Part shown: positions 35,832 to 45,368 of the stretch, piece by piece | Position numbering within the stretch: position 1 is the stretch's first letter | Layout of the letters: each line of letters opens with the position of its first letter | Assembly (NCBI RefSeq): GCF_003286415.2 | Contig: NZ_CP043450.1 | Span: 3,596,001-3,660,000 of the forward strand | Source: Mucilaginibacter rubeus | Lineage (GTDB): Bacteria; Bacteroidota; Bacteroidia; Sphingobacteriales; Sphingobacteriaceae | DNA length: 64,000 nt | Direction: 5' to 3' | Program-made: the position numbers and the translations under genes | The notes under the pieces: model-generated | Seen by the model: the letters and a program-made list of their open reading frames with translations, nothing else | What the model was told of the DNA's origin: nothing | The model's database searches: none

Positions 35832-35918
35832 GTTCATAGATCATGGTTAATGGTTCATAGTTGAAATAATTATAAAGAATAGATTTTGCTATGAACCATG
35901 ATCTATCGACTATGAACT
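35830..35918. repeat. degenerate-word inverted repeat (locus H)
   Basis: Left arm 35830-35864 and right arm 35889-35918, words AGTTCATAG / ATCATGGTT. The right arm matches that of locus A (849-879) over 29 nt with one mismatch. It lies between asparaginase and cutC, inside a probable operon, and could fold in the mRNA. Confidence 0.7.
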
Positions 35919-35945
35919 AAACAGTGAACTAAAAGAAAAAAGAAC

Positions 35946-36695
35946 ATGCAACCCGTATCGCTCGAAGTTTGTGCTAATTCGGTTACATCGGCCCTGGCGG
36001 CCCAGGAGGGAGGCGCTGTACGTGTTGAACTTTGTGAAAATTTAAAGGAAGGTGGCACCACCCCATCGCACGGTACCATATTAATGGCCCGTAGCCTGCT
36101 CCATATTAAGTTGTATGTGCTTATTCGCCCCCGTGGAGGTGATTTTTTGTACAATGATATGGAGTATCAGCTCATGATGGCCGACATCAGGTATTGTATT
36201 GATGCCGGATGCGACGGCATTGTGATCGGTATACTTAATGAAGATGGCGCCATAGATATAGAACGCTGCACCGAAATGGTACGCCTTGCCCGTCAATGGG
36301 GACTTGGCGTAACCTTTCATCGTGCTTTTGATATGTGCGCTGATCAGCATAAAGCCCTTGAAGAGATTATTGAAATGGGCTGTGAACGTGTCCTGACATC
36401 GGGCGGTAAAAGTACAGCTATTGAAGGTGCAAGCAACTTAAACCGACTTGTTGAACAAGCCGGAGACCGGATCAGCATCATGCCGGGCAGCGGTGTAAGT
36501 GAAGCCAATGTGGCCGATCTGATCCATTTTACCGGGGCAAAAGAAGTTCATTCGTCTGCCCGGATCAAAGTGCCCAGCAAAATGAAATTCCACAACGATC
36601 ATATTATGATGAGCGCCGAAGCAGGCGATGAATACAGTATTGATGTAACAGGCGTTGACCGGGTTAAGGAATTGATAAGACTGGCGAACGGCTAA
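35946..36695 (+). CDS. cutC: CutC family protein
   Basis: TIM-barrel protein of 249 aa with the CutC pattern: LEVCANSVTSALAAQEGGAVRVELCENLKEGGTTPS at the start, then LIRPRGGDFLY, VTFHRAFDM and RVLTSGG in the body. It was named for copper homeostasis, but the role is disputed and a hydrolase or isomerase-like enzyme is possible. It follows the asparaginase on the same strand by 114 bp. Confidence 0.93.
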   Translation: MQPVSLEVCANSVTSALAAQEGGAVRVELCENLKEGGTTPSHGTILMARSLLHIKLYVLIRPRGGDFLYNDMEYQLMMADIRYCIDAGCDGIVIGILNEDGAIDIERCTEMVRLARQWGLGVTFHRAFDMCADQHKALEEIIEMGCERVLTSGGKSTAIEGASNLNRLVEQAGDRISIMPGSGVSEANVADLIHFTGAKEVHSSARIKVPSKMKFHNDHIMMSAEAGDEYSIDVTGVDRVKELIRLANG

Positions 36696-36777
36696 AGAAA
36701 AAACAACACCTCTTATATTTTCCGGCAGCAAACGTTGCCCAAAGCAGGATACAAAAGTTCCAACCAGATGTTGTTAT

Positions 36778-36814
36778 AATAGCCTGTTAATACATAAACT
36801 ATTAACAGGCTATT
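36778..36814. terminator. perfect hairpin between convergent cutC and lectin gene
   Basis: Arms of 15 bp (AATAGCCTGTTAATA and complement) around a 7-nt loop. It sits midway between two convergent stops, so it is probably a bidirectional terminator, though no clear T tract flanks it. Confidence 0.55.
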
Positions 36815-36898
36815 CGCAATAAGAGCGTAACTACGTCAATTAGCTATACCCGCATTGACGACAGAAACAAAAAAGTCCGATGTAACAGTAATCCGTAG

Positions 36899-39439
36899 TT
36901 ACATAAGATCTGGCAACGGCACAGGAGGATCATCTGCCCTGAAATGCGACGCCCGCTCGGCAAAAGTTACCTGAGCATGCTCAGCAATCTCCCTAACCAA
37001 CGCATCGGTTAACGGCACGCTAAACGTAAGGAACAATGCCGTTTCAGAATAGATCCGGGCAGAAAGCCCAATATCGGGATGTCGCGAGCGGTTTTGTTCA
37101 ACCAGGTCGGCGGCCACCATGGCGAGTGATTTAGGGCTAAAAATATTTGCAAACTCCCGGCCTCGCAGAATACTATTATACCATGAATATGGCGCAACAG
37201 ACACAATCAGTGTTCGCTCTTCATCCTGATGATGCGGGCGCGATGGGTCCGGCGTATAGCGTCTGGAAATATCAACTTTAGCAACCGAAGTTACACCCGG
37301 TACTTGTAATGCCTGCTGTGCCTTTGAAGGCGACACCCACACCAGTACACTATGGTTATCGCGGGATGCATTTGACATGGGTGTTTCCAGCGAAGTGGTT
37401 AGCTGGGTTATTATTTCAGGCGTTGCAGGTTCAGTTAATCGGATTTCCATCTGCTCAGCATTCATGACATCGGCAGAATTATAATCTACAAATGGCGGGG
37501 CAGTAGCCGGGAATTCTGTAGTCACCCGGTCCCCAAGATCGGCCGTTGTATGATTCCAGCTTGGTAATTCCGTTGCTTCAACGAAATTTGAGAGCGCATC
37601 GTCACCGGTGTAGCTGGATGAATCAACCACATCAGGCCAGGGCACCGATGTACTGGCGCGGGAAATAATCACCCTCCAGTTCCATTCCACATAACCAAGC
37701 GGCACCCAACGTGTTTCATGTACTCCTGGTCCTTTGGGTTTATAAACGAGGTATGAACGGAAAGTTTCGTAAACACTGATACGTGTCACGGTAGGATTTA
37801 GTGAAAAAGAAGGACGATCCAGCATATAAACAGTGGCATTACCACCCGGTAAGATTTCTGCAATGGCATCCTCACCCCCATATTGCAGCTTGTCATCTCT
37901 CTTACTCCGATCAAGGTACCATTGATAATTCGTTGATAATTCAAACATTGATCCATCGCTTTTGGTATAAAGACGTTGCCCCCTTACAAACTGCATCACA
38001 GCGATATCTCCTATAGTACCCCGGCTATTCAACGTTGCACGAAAACGTATACCTATCCCGGGTTTCCCTTCGGAGGCTCTGCCGGTAACCAGACCAAAAT
38101 AAACATGTTGGCTAAGCCCCTCTATTTGGCGTACCGTAATCGGAGATGTGATGCCATTTGTTACAATATTGGCAGGGGCCGTAGTTGTCATAGCCCTTGC
38201 TGTAGTAACAACCCGTACCGGCCTACCGTTGCTTATTCCATCACAGGTTACTTCCGGTTCGTATACGCCACGGCTGGGGCAGAAAAAAGAGGGCCCTAAC
38301 CTTCCGCTTATAATTGGTGAAAGCAGCCGGGTTATCGATCCGGATGACTGAGTTTGTGCCCATGGCCAAATCAAACTGTCCCCGAAATTCCAGGTTTGGT
38401 TAACAACTTCGAAATTTGCCTCAACCACACCTGTCACTTTCACGCCCATTGGCATATATCCATCCTCACCAAGTCGCAGCATCGATTTTTCTTCCAACAC
38501 CCCGTATCGCTTTATTGCAACAGTAACACCTGGCGTTACAATTGTGCCCTCCAGTATAAACTTAGCGGCCATCATACCCGAGTTGGGCATCATGCTACGG
38601 GGATAATCAGGCAAATCGTCTAAAACAGGTTCTATAGAAGTAGCCTGTAATACGGTTATTTCAAAGCTGATCATTTCCCCAGCAACCAATTCATGGGCAA
38701 AATCCGTAAGCTCGAATACGGTGGTCCAATCAGATGAGCGTTGTTTGCGGTTAACATAAGAACGTTGAAATAACAATTCGTCACCCCTCATAAACTTAAG
38801 CTCGGCCTGGTATGGATTTTGGTTAGAGCCCATCCCGATAGCAAGAGTTGAAGGTGTACCAGACTGCTGCACACGCAACTGTTGAACAAACTTGCTGCCT
38901 GCCTTAAAGCCCCAGCTCCTTCGGCTCGGATGATCCATGGTACTGGCGAGCATGCCTTGCTGCGGACCGGGAGCTGGCGTCGCTTCACGCGAAAGTGTAG
39001 TATCAGCGGTGCCGGTGCACCAGCTCATTCCCCGATATTCGTTAGGATACTTACCAGCGAAAATGCAAAAATTGCCGTCGTTACGCATAATTGCAAAATA
39101 CTCCGAGTCATAATCGTGCGGGGTGTTTGACGACCACACCGCACCCTTGTTATCTGCCGGGCCCGTCCCTGCATACACACAAAAGTTTCCGTTGATATGC
39201 AACGTGGCATAATAGTCGCCTTCAGGCCAGCTGGTCATGGCTACACAATGGTAAAGGTCCTGATGTGTAGCTCCTGGCCGATTAATAAAGATGCAAATAC
39301 GGCCATCGGCACCAAGCACAGCACTAAAAAGCCCGTTCTTCGACGTCAGTGCCTCACCCGGCCTTAATATGCCGTTGCTGTTAAGATAATTACCACGTGA
39401 AATAAAGCCGGGTGTAAGATTAGTGATAGGTTCGCTCAT
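36899..39439 (-). CDS. large protein with N-terminal bulb-type lectin domain
   Basis: The product is 846 aa from the ATG at 39439 (MSEPITNL), with no signal peptide. Residues about 10-150 look like a bulb-type (mannose-binding) lectin prism of three blades: GADGRICIF, HINGNFCVY and RNDGNFCIF. These follow the Q-D-N-V-Y sugar-site pattern, with Val replaced by Cys in every blade. Residues about 165-290 look like a beta-sandwich. About 300-610 is beta-rich and unrecognised. The last 200 residues hold two similar-looking alpha/beta segments (HSVLVWVSPSKAQQALQVPG, then RTLIVSVAPYSWYN). It stands alone on its strand. A lectin-type bacteriocin, a secreted adhesin or an insect/protist-directed factor are options. 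None is shown. Confidence 0.7.
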   Translation of the reverse strand: MSEPITNLTPGFISRGNYLNSNGILRPGEALTSKNGLFSAVLGADGRICIFINRPGATHQDLYHCVAMTSWPEGDYYATLHINGNFCVYAGTGPADNKGAVWSSNTPHDYDSEYFAIMRNDGNFCIFAGKYPNEYRGMSWCTGTADTTLSREATPAPGPQQGMLASTMDHPSRRSWGFKAGSKFVQQLRVQQSGTPSTLAIGMGSNQNPYQAELKFMRGDELLFQRSYVNRKQRSSDWTTVFELTDFAHELVAGEMISFEITVLQATSIEPVLDDLPDYPRSMMPNSGMMAAKFILEGTIVTPGVTVAIKRYGVLEEKSMLRLGEDGYMPMGVKVTGVVEANFEVVNQTWNFGDSLIWPWAQTQSSGSITRLLSPIISGRLGPSFFCPSRGVYEPEVTCDGISNGRPVRVVTTARAMTTTAPANIVTNGITSPITVRQIEGLSQHVYFGLVTGRASEGKPGIGIRFRATLNSRGTIGDIAVMQFVRGQRLYTKSDGSMFELSTNYQWYLDRSKRDDKLQYGGEDAIAEILPGGNATVYMLDRPSFSLNPTVTRISVYETFRSYLVYKPKGPGVHETRWVPLGYVEWNWRVIISRASTSVPWPDVVDSSSYTGDDALSNFVEATELPSWNHTTADLGDRVTTEFPATAPPFVDYNSADVMNAEQMEIRLTEPATPEIITQLTTSLETPMSNASRDNHSVLVWVSPSKAQQALQVPGVTSVAKVDISRRYTPDPSRPHHQDEERTLIVSVAPYSWYNSILRGREFANIFSPKSLAMVAADLVEQNRSRHPDIGLSARIYSETALFLTFSVPLTDALVREIAEHAQVTFAERASHFRADDPPVPLPDLM

Positions 39440-39460
39440 ACAAAGCGTTCCTCCTTGCAC

Positions 39461-39774
39461 ATAGAATTGGTCATGGTTTTAGGTTTTTAATAGATAATAA
39501 ATTTTTGTTTAATTATTTCTTTAAAAGATGTATCAGCAGCAAGTTAATCAATAATTAATATAAAAACTGGCGAGAAAATCACAATTCAAAAGATGCTCAT
39601 CAGTTAAAAATACTAACTTAAAAGGGCGGTGATTTCTAAAAGCTTTTTGTGCCCTCCGTGCAATCTGGCGACCTCTTAAAATTAATGACATTGAGATACA
39701 GGTGTAGCAGCCTGCGGGTGGCATACGCCTCGCATTTTGAGTTGTTTTCAGGATGAAATAAGGCTGATTAAGTT
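39461..39774. other. gene-free gap, no clear feature
   Basis: Gap of 314 bp between the lectin gene start and the metalloprotease-like gene end, both on the minus strand. It is AT-rich near 39480-39600, which probably contains the lectin promoter. I see no ORF, strong hairpin or repeat that I can support. Confidence 0.5.
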
Positions 39775-42615
39775 TTAAAAAAACGTCACCGGCAGCACTA
39801 ATTCAATCCTGTTGCGGCCTGTCCCGCCAAAGAAATCCTCATCCAGTAACCTGCTGTACCTGATACCGAATGTGATACTGTTTTGATTAAAGAATTTGGT
39901 ATCGAAATACAGTGTGCCACCTGCCGAGCGGAAATTTTGTTTAAAGCTGCTACCATCGGTAAAAAAGTTAGCGGCATTAGCATGGGTATAATCAAAAAAC
40001 AAGGCCGCGCGCAGTCGTAACAGGTAAAAAAGATTACCAAAACCGGCATCGGGGTAAGCTATAGGTAAGTGGTAGGTTAACCCTACCTTGTTCATATTGT
40101 CGAGATTTTCGGCAGTATATCCTTTTGAAAACGGGAAATCATTAGAAAAACTGATTACATTATCTTTCCCCTTTTGCTGATGGGCCAGACTAATCACGAA
40201 GTTGTGGTTCACAAATAAACCGGGGAAATAAAAGCTTCCTGTAGCTAACAACTGTGTTGCGCCGGAGCCTGATACTGCCGATTTATAGTTAACGCCAATG
40301 CTTTGCGCAAACCGGGGATAGATATTTTTTTGTGCCTGTTGAGTTTGGTTACTAAAACTGATATAGTTATTCAGATAACTGTATGCCCTGTCAGAAAACC
40401 TGTTTTTGTAAGCCTGCTGAAAATTTATACTGTTAAAATACAGGTCGCTGCCAAAAGTAAGACCTGTTATACGCTTACCCTCGCTAAAGTTCAACGGTAC
40501 TCGCAAACCGCCATGCACAGCGGTTTCGTTCCAGTAAACGTATTGCCCTTTGTAAAAACTTCTTCTGTCAAGCGTGTAGTCTGCCCCTGCAGAAATATAG
40601 GGGAATAATGCGCCATAAATGGCATCAAAGCCAAACTGCTTATATCCCTCATTGGTGTTATAATCAAAAGACAGCTCGGATTGAAAAGTGTTCAGCACGT
40701 TTTCGCCTGTGATAGCGAACGAATAATTAGGGTCGCTGATATTAGGTATAATGCTGTGAAAGTTAAACAAACCATGCGCTTTTGAATAATTGGTAACAGG
40801 CAATGGTTTATTAACAATACCTGCAACCAGGTTAGCGGCCGAATCTTTTCTTAGCGCCGTGATACCCAGATCGGGCAGATAACGCGTATAATCACCTCCG
40901 GCGGCTATCCATTTCAGATCTTTTTTATTAGCCTGATTTATTTGGTAACCATCGGCAGTAAAGCCAACCCAGGCCAGTTTACCATCACTTACCGCTGGTT
41001 GATAATAGCCTAATCCCGTATAATTACCGGTAGGCAGCATCTCAAGAATGCTTCTATTATTAAGCATCATCACAAACAGGCGGTCGTTTTTGCCATCGGT
41101 TTGGGTGAAGTACAATGTATCTTTTTTTACGGCGATAAAACCTATCGGGCGGAAACTTAGCGGCGTTAAAAATCCTGTTTTACCAGTAGCAACCTCTGTA
41201 ATGGCGATACCCATCTTTCCTTCCTTATCGCGGGCTGCCGAGATCAATTTATCATCGCCATAAAACTTTGGATAAGTATAAAACAGTCCCTGAGGGTTCG
41301 GAATTTCTGTTTGTACTTTTCCTGCGGTATCTAAAATATGGAGCTGGCTTTTACCAGATGGATCAACCTGCACGGCAACTATACGTTTACCATCAGCACT
41401 GAAAGCGGGCGAAAAGTATTTTGCTTTTGAAGTGATACGATGCTCCTGTCCTGTTTGCGCATCAAGTAGCATCAACTCGCTGTAGTTACGATAACCCCAG
41501 CGCAAATCGGGCCGGTACGATGTATAAACAACTTTACTGTTGTTATAATCAAAATAGCTATCCAACGAATAAGAACGGGTGCTGAGTTTTACTTCCTTAT
41601 TACCGGTTTTGATAACAAAAGCTGGCAAGTGATCATAGGTAGTTTCGGCGTAAATAATTGTGCTGTCGTTCACAAACGCCGGGTACTGCCTGTTGGCATC
41701 AAAATGCCTTTTGCGTTCGGCAACGGGCTGGGTATCATCTTCGGCAAATTGTTGCTTAAAATAGCTGAGCCCATTATTTGAGAAAGATTGGAAACTCTCG
41801 CCGGTATATTTTTTTACCGCCCATTGAAAAGGATAAAACCCTCCCCGATAAGCTGCAGCATCGTGCGTCACGTTCTTCCACAATTCGCTGCCATATTTTT
41901 CGCGACCGTACGCCACCATCATATAGCCAAGCGGATAATGATCGGGCACATAATCGCGGTATGAGCCATTGCGGAGTTTCATGTAGTTATAATTCTTGTC
42001 AGCAGCCCATAGCGCACGATAGCCGGTGAAGAAATAAGGTAGCCTTCCCCTGCCCTGTTCGCTCACGAGGGTTTCGTTAAATACGGCATCTCCTTCAAAA
42101 AACCAGTTAGGTACAGATAGGTCGTTACCCAAGGCTTGCCCTCCCTCGCCAAAAATTATGCGGAGCAAGCGCGAAAGTCCTACATTAAAATTATTGTATT
42201 GCTGCACATGCCTGTACTCATGAACGGCCAGTTGCTGCGGCCATGGCAAACTGCCTATTTCAAAGCTATTTTGATCGGGCGTTAAAAAAAACTCACTCCT
42301 GAAGGGCGCTAAACCCACGTAACCATTGGCTACGGTAGTTTGATTCTGCAATACAATACTAATCTGCTTTTGCTTAAAACCGATGGTTGGCTTCACCAAA
42401 CCGTTCATTTGCTGAACAATATTGGCCACTCTTAATCCCGCAGAATCCAACCCTGCCGGAAATATTACCCTGGCCGGCGGCGTGTTTACCTGTTTCCACT
42501 TTATTGATGGCGGGTTGCCACCAAACACCTGCGCGTTTGATAGTGTAGCAGAAAATAACAGGGCAGGAAGTATTAATTTTTGAAGTGTTTTATAACCGGT
42601 AAACAGATGATTCAT
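39775..42615 (-). CDS. HExxH metalloprotease-like surface protein with PD40 repeats and barrel
   Basis: The 946-aa product (ATG at 42615; an upstream frame opening is unlikely) has a signal peptide ending in SNAQ. A gluzincin-like catalytic region follows: His132-Glu133-Tyr-Arg-His136 in AVHEYRHVQQ, with Glu174 in NWFFEGDAVFNE as third ligand. The middle region has TolB/PD40-like beta-propeller segments (KYFSPAFSADGKRIVAVQVD). The C-terminal 300 residues are beta-barrel-like and end in Phe (LPVTFF). The layout suggests an outer-membrane anchored protease or sensor. The HExxH plus Glu set argues that it is active. Confidence 0.82.
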   Translation of the reverse strand: MNHLFTGYKTLQKLILPALLFSATLSNAQVFGGNPPSIKWKQVNTPPARVIFPAGLDSAGLRVANIVQQMNGLVKPTIGFKQKQISIVLQNQTTVANGYVGLAPFRSEFFLTPDQNSFEIGSLPWPQQLAVHEYRHVQQYNNFNVGLSRLLRIIFGEGGQALGNDLSVPNWFFEGDAVFNETLVSEQGRGRLPYFFTGYRALWAADKNYNYMKLRNGSYRDYVPDHYPLGYMMVAYGREKYGSELWKNVTHDAAAYRGGFYPFQWAVKKYTGESFQSFSNNGLSYFKQQFAEDDTQPVAERKRHFDANRQYPAFVNDSTIIYAETTYDHLPAFVIKTGNKEVKLSTRSYSLDSYFDYNNSKVVYTSYRPDLRWGYRNYSELMLLDAQTGQEHRITSKAKYFSPAFSADGKRIVAVQVDPSGKSQLHILDTAGKVQTEIPNPQGLFYTYPKFYGDDKLISAARDKEGKMGIAITEVATGKTGFLTPLSFRPIGFIAVKKDTLYFTQTDGKNDRLFVMMLNNRSILEMLPTGNYTGLGYYQPAVSDGKLAWVGFTADGYQINQANKKDLKWIAAGGDYTRYLPDLGITALRKDSAANLVAGIVNKPLPVTNYSKAHGLFNFHSIIPNISDPNYSFAITGENVLNTFQSELSFDYNTNEGYKQFGFDAIYGALFPYISAGADYTLDRRSFYKGQYVYWNETAVHGGLRVPLNFSEGKRITGLTFGSDLYFNSINFQQAYKNRFSDRAYSYLNNYISFSNQTQQAQKNIYPRFAQSIGVNYKSAVSGSGATQLLATGSFYFPGLFVNHNFVISLAHQQKGKDNVISFSNDFPFSKGYTAENLDNMNKVGLTYHLPIAYPDAGFGNLFYLLRLRAALFFDYTHANAANFFTDGSSFKQNFRSAGGTLYFDTKFFNQNSITFGIRYSRLLDEDFFGGTGRNRIELVLPVTFF

Positions 42616-42702
42616 TGAGGGTGAAAGTAAGTACAAATTGCTACTTAAACAACAAAGCACTTACACAACGCTTATTAATTAAAACTGGTATAAAACAAAA
42701 AA

Positions 42703-42723
42703 CACCCGTCAGGCAGACGGGTG
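42703..42723 (-). terminator. stand-alone intrinsic terminator
   Basis: GC-rich stem CACCCGTC / GACGGGTG with loop of five. On the minus strand it is followed by TTTTTTGTTTT. No convincing minus-strand gene ends just before it; the next candidate is about 640 bp away. It may end a small RNA or lie in the leader of the metalloprotease-like gene 90 bp downstream. Confidence 0.75.
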
Positions 42724-43032
42724 CAAGACAAGGTTAAGGTTTAGGTTTTAAATATGTTTCAATGTTACATCGGCAACGTTAGCAGCCTGTTATAAGCAAT
42801 GGCATTTTTGTATGCGTACATTTTAACCAACATCTAAATGTCGCTATTAAAAAACATTGCCGCAATCCGTGAAAACACGGTATTTTACATGGGTGTATTA
42901 ACGGTAAAACGTCTTTAAAAACTAACAAGAGGCCGTTTAACTGCACTTTTGATTCCGGAAAACTTAAGTCTTTCTTTTTTTGGCAAAAACAATCACTAAA
43001 TTTCATTGTCGAAACAATATATTAGTAGTCCA

Positions 43033-43259
43033 ATGAACATTGTACAGAAATTGAGACTGCGCGGATTCATCCTGATACTTTTTAGTATCGGAATTGCATA
43101 CATAGGCGCAAAACGTCATTTCGCCACAAAACAACCGGGACATCCTGGGGTAGTATTTTGATGATATTATCCTTTCCACTTATTGTGATAGGGCTCATCC
43201 CTTTTACAGCAATCAGAAGTGGTAAAAGTTATTATAAAAAATATAGGCGGAAATACTAA
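43033..43259 (+). pseudogene. frameshifted small two-span membrane protein
   Basis: An ATG at 43033 opens 42 codons (MNIVQKLRLRGFILILFSIG.., one membrane span) to a stop at 43159. A second frame, open through the junction, reads TSWGSILMILSFPLIVIGLI.. (second span) and ends in a basic tail at 43259. One extra base near the CCGGG at 43136-43140 would join them into one protein of about 75 aa. The second frame also has its own ATG overlapping the first stop (TGATGA), so two coupled mini-proteins is the alternative. Confidence 0.5.
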
Positions 43260-43363
43260 TCCTGCTATTCAATTTTAGCAAGCCGATAAACCATTTTTTT
43301 ATTCTGTTAAATGGTCCGGCTGATGCAATAAAGAAGCCAGTTATCTACTACCGGGTTTCCTGT

Positions 43364-43579
43364 TTATATTTTAATGATTTTGCCGCTTTTCTTTTCGGAT
43401 GATTTAAGCGAATCGGGCTTGGGGATATGTTTCACAATATAGATGAGTGTGTGGGCAATTGCACCTATCGCTTTAATACCGAAATGCACAAAAGGCTTCA
43501 TCACTTCCCATGCATTACTATGCTGATGTCGGCTTTCAGGGCTGCCTTTACCTATTATTTTCATGTTATTGGTTGCCAT
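43364..43579 (-). CDS. small protein of unknown function
   Basis: The 71-aa frame from the ATG at 43579 (MATNNMKII) has one moderately hydrophobic helix (FVHFGIKAIGAIAHTLIYIV) and a Lys/Ser-rich tail. It lies 70 bp downstream of the metallophosphoesterase stop on the same strand. No family is recognised. Codon use looks ordinary but the call is tentative. Confidence 0.45.
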   Translation of the reverse strand: MATNNMKIIGKGSPESRHQHSNAWEVMKPFVHFGIKAIGAIAHTLIYIVKHIPKPDSLKSSEKKSGKIIKI

Positions 43580-43648
43580 CACTTTAGTTTTAAGTACACT
43601 AATAGCGTATAAAAACCTTGCCACAAATAGCAACCAACATTTCAAAAT

Positions 43649-44914
43649 TTATGCAATCTTCTTCTTTAACTCAATAACGGTAACCTCCGGCCAGATACCC
43701 AATCGTCCAGAAAATGCCAGAAAACCGAAACCACGGTTAACATACAGATACCGGTTCTTTTCGTTGGCAAGACCTGCCCAATCAAGATAACGGTATTTTA
43801 CAGGGCTCCATCTAAAACCTGGGATCTCTACACCAAACTGCGCCCCGTGGGTATGTCCCGAGAGTGTGAGATGAATGGTGGTTGGATTATACCGCACCTG
43901 CTCTTCCCAGTGGGTAGGATCATGCGACAACAGTATTTTAAAAGCATCTTTGGGTACATCCTGCATTGCTTTATTCAGATCTCCTACCTGTATAAAACCC
44001 CTACCCCAGTTCTGGATCCCGATGAGCGAGATAGTTTGCCCCCCTTTCTCGATAGTTACATTCTCATCCAGCAATAAGCGATAACCTAACGCTTTATGGT
44101 GTTGCTTAAGCTTATCCAGGTTGGCAGCTTTCTCCTGTTCGCTGTTCCATACGATATAATCGCCATAATCATGGTTCCCTAAAATAGAAAACTGCCCGTA
44201 GGGGGCCTTGATCTGTCCAAACCTATCAATGTAAGGCTCTATTTCTGAAGCCGCGTTATTCACAAGGTCACCTGTAAAAACAAACAGGTCACTTTTTTGA
44301 GCTTTTGCCAGATCGATACCACGCTGCATCGCCTCTGTATTGTCAAAACTGCCCGAATGGATATCCGAGAGTTGCGTTATGGTAAATCCGTCGAAGGCTT
44401 CCGGCAGATCTTCAAAATAAAGTGTGGTTTTATGCAGCTTATAATCGTATTTACCTTTAAACATGGCATAAAAGAACGAGGTAAATGGCACGGCAGCTAC
44501 AAGCACCGCTATCTCGCTGATAAATTTACGTCTGCCAGGGAAAGCTGATTGCCCGCTAACACTTCCAGAACCGGTGATCTTATTGAAAATCCCGACGAAG
44601 AAACGCCCCAGATCACCAAGGGAAAGTATAATTATAAAAACCAGTTTGGTAATAAAAAAGGTAAGGAACAGGCTCAGCATCCACTCGTGAAAAGGGCGCA
44701 TACCGTTTGCCGTACTAAAGGCGCCAAAACCCAATAAAAACAAAACGGTTACACCTATCGAAATGATTAAATATCCCCATAAAACAATGCTTCGCCACAG
44801 GTTTGATTGCCAATCGGCAGTTAAGGTTTTCAAACCTGAGTGAACATACCAGTCAAACAATAAACTGATAACCGCAATAATTGCAAGTACTTTTAAAAAG
44901 CCACTACTGTGCAT
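43649..44914 (-). CDS. membrane metallophosphoesterase
   Basis: The 421-aa protein has four N-terminal membrane segments (to about residue 160) and a C-terminal calcineurin-like phosphoesterase domain. Metal motifs appear in order: SDIHSG (D-x-H), FTGDLVNN (GD), LGNHDYGD (GNHD), LLSHDP and LSGHTHGAQFG (GHTH). Relatives act on UDP-diacylglucosamine or cyclic nucleotides. The long membrane anchor suits a lipid-linked substrate, but the substrate is unknown. Confidence 0.92.
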   Translation of the reverse strand: MHSSGFLKVLAIIAVISLLFDWYVHSGLKTLTADWQSNLWRSIVLWGYLIISIGVTVLFLLGFGAFSTANGMRPFHEWMLSLFLTFFITKLVFIIILSLGDLGRFFVGIFNKITGSGSVSGQSAFPGRRKFISEIAVLVAAVPFTSFFYAMFKGKYDYKLHKTTLYFEDLPEAFDGFTITQLSDIHSGSFDNTEAMQRGIDLAKAQKSDLFVFTGDLVNNAASEIEPYIDRFGQIKAPYGQFSILGNHDYGDYIVWNSEQEKAANLDKLKQHHKALGYRLLLDENVTIEKGGQTISLIGIQNWGRGFIQVGDLNKAMQDVPKDAFKILLSHDPTHWEEQVRYNPTTIHLTLSGHTHGAQFGVEIPGFRWSPVKYRYLDWAGLANEKNRYLYVNRGFGFLAFSGRLGIWPEVTVIELKKKIA

Positions 44915-45086
44915 ATAAATGTATATAAGACTGCAATTTAAAAAAGTAAAGGTAATTGAAGCGTAAAATTGCGCCGGTATCGGTTCTGCTTAAAAATTAT
45001 GGGAAAGGTATATTTTCTTCGTTCCGGGTGATGGCGGCTGTGTATCCTAACGTTATATAGGGACTTTCTGCGAGAGAGACGGAAAA

Positions 45087-45368
45087 TTACCTCATCCAAA
45101 AATAAAGACCGATAACCAATAGTACTTGAATACAAATTACTACAGCAAGTCTCGTAAAGCCATTTATTCTCAACGGACCGAATACATAAACTACCCAGGA
45201 CAACAAATATATAGCCGCAGCCAAGCCGATAATTATTAAAAGATTTGGGCCTTCGGGATCATTGAAAAAAACGAACAGCACTCTGGAGCAAACCAGGGCT
45301 GTTACCGCCAGTATTATTAACGAAACCTTTTTTGACCTGAAATATAAGTTTGCTGTGTTGTTACCCAT
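45087..45368 (-). CDS. small three-span membrane protein
   Basis: The 93-aa protein has three hydrophobic helices (about residues 16-34, 41-63, 73-91) and a short polar N-terminus with RSKK. It matches no family I know. It stands alone between the metallophosphoesterase and GH16 genes. Confidence 0.65.
   Translation of the reverse strand: MGNNTANLYFRSKKVSLIILAVTALVCSRVLFVFFNDPEGPNLLIIIGLAAAIYLLSWVVYVFGPLRINGFTRLAVVICIQVLLVIGLYFWMR

Noticed and set aside
42779..43006. 75-codon minus frame before the stand-alone terminator
   Set aside because: Cys/His/Phe-rich composition unlike a gene and no family; the region may be RNA instead.
44938..45135. 65-codon minus frame between the metallophosphoesterase and the three-span protein
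   Set aside because: Overlaps the three-span gene end and has basic, repeat-like composition without a domain.
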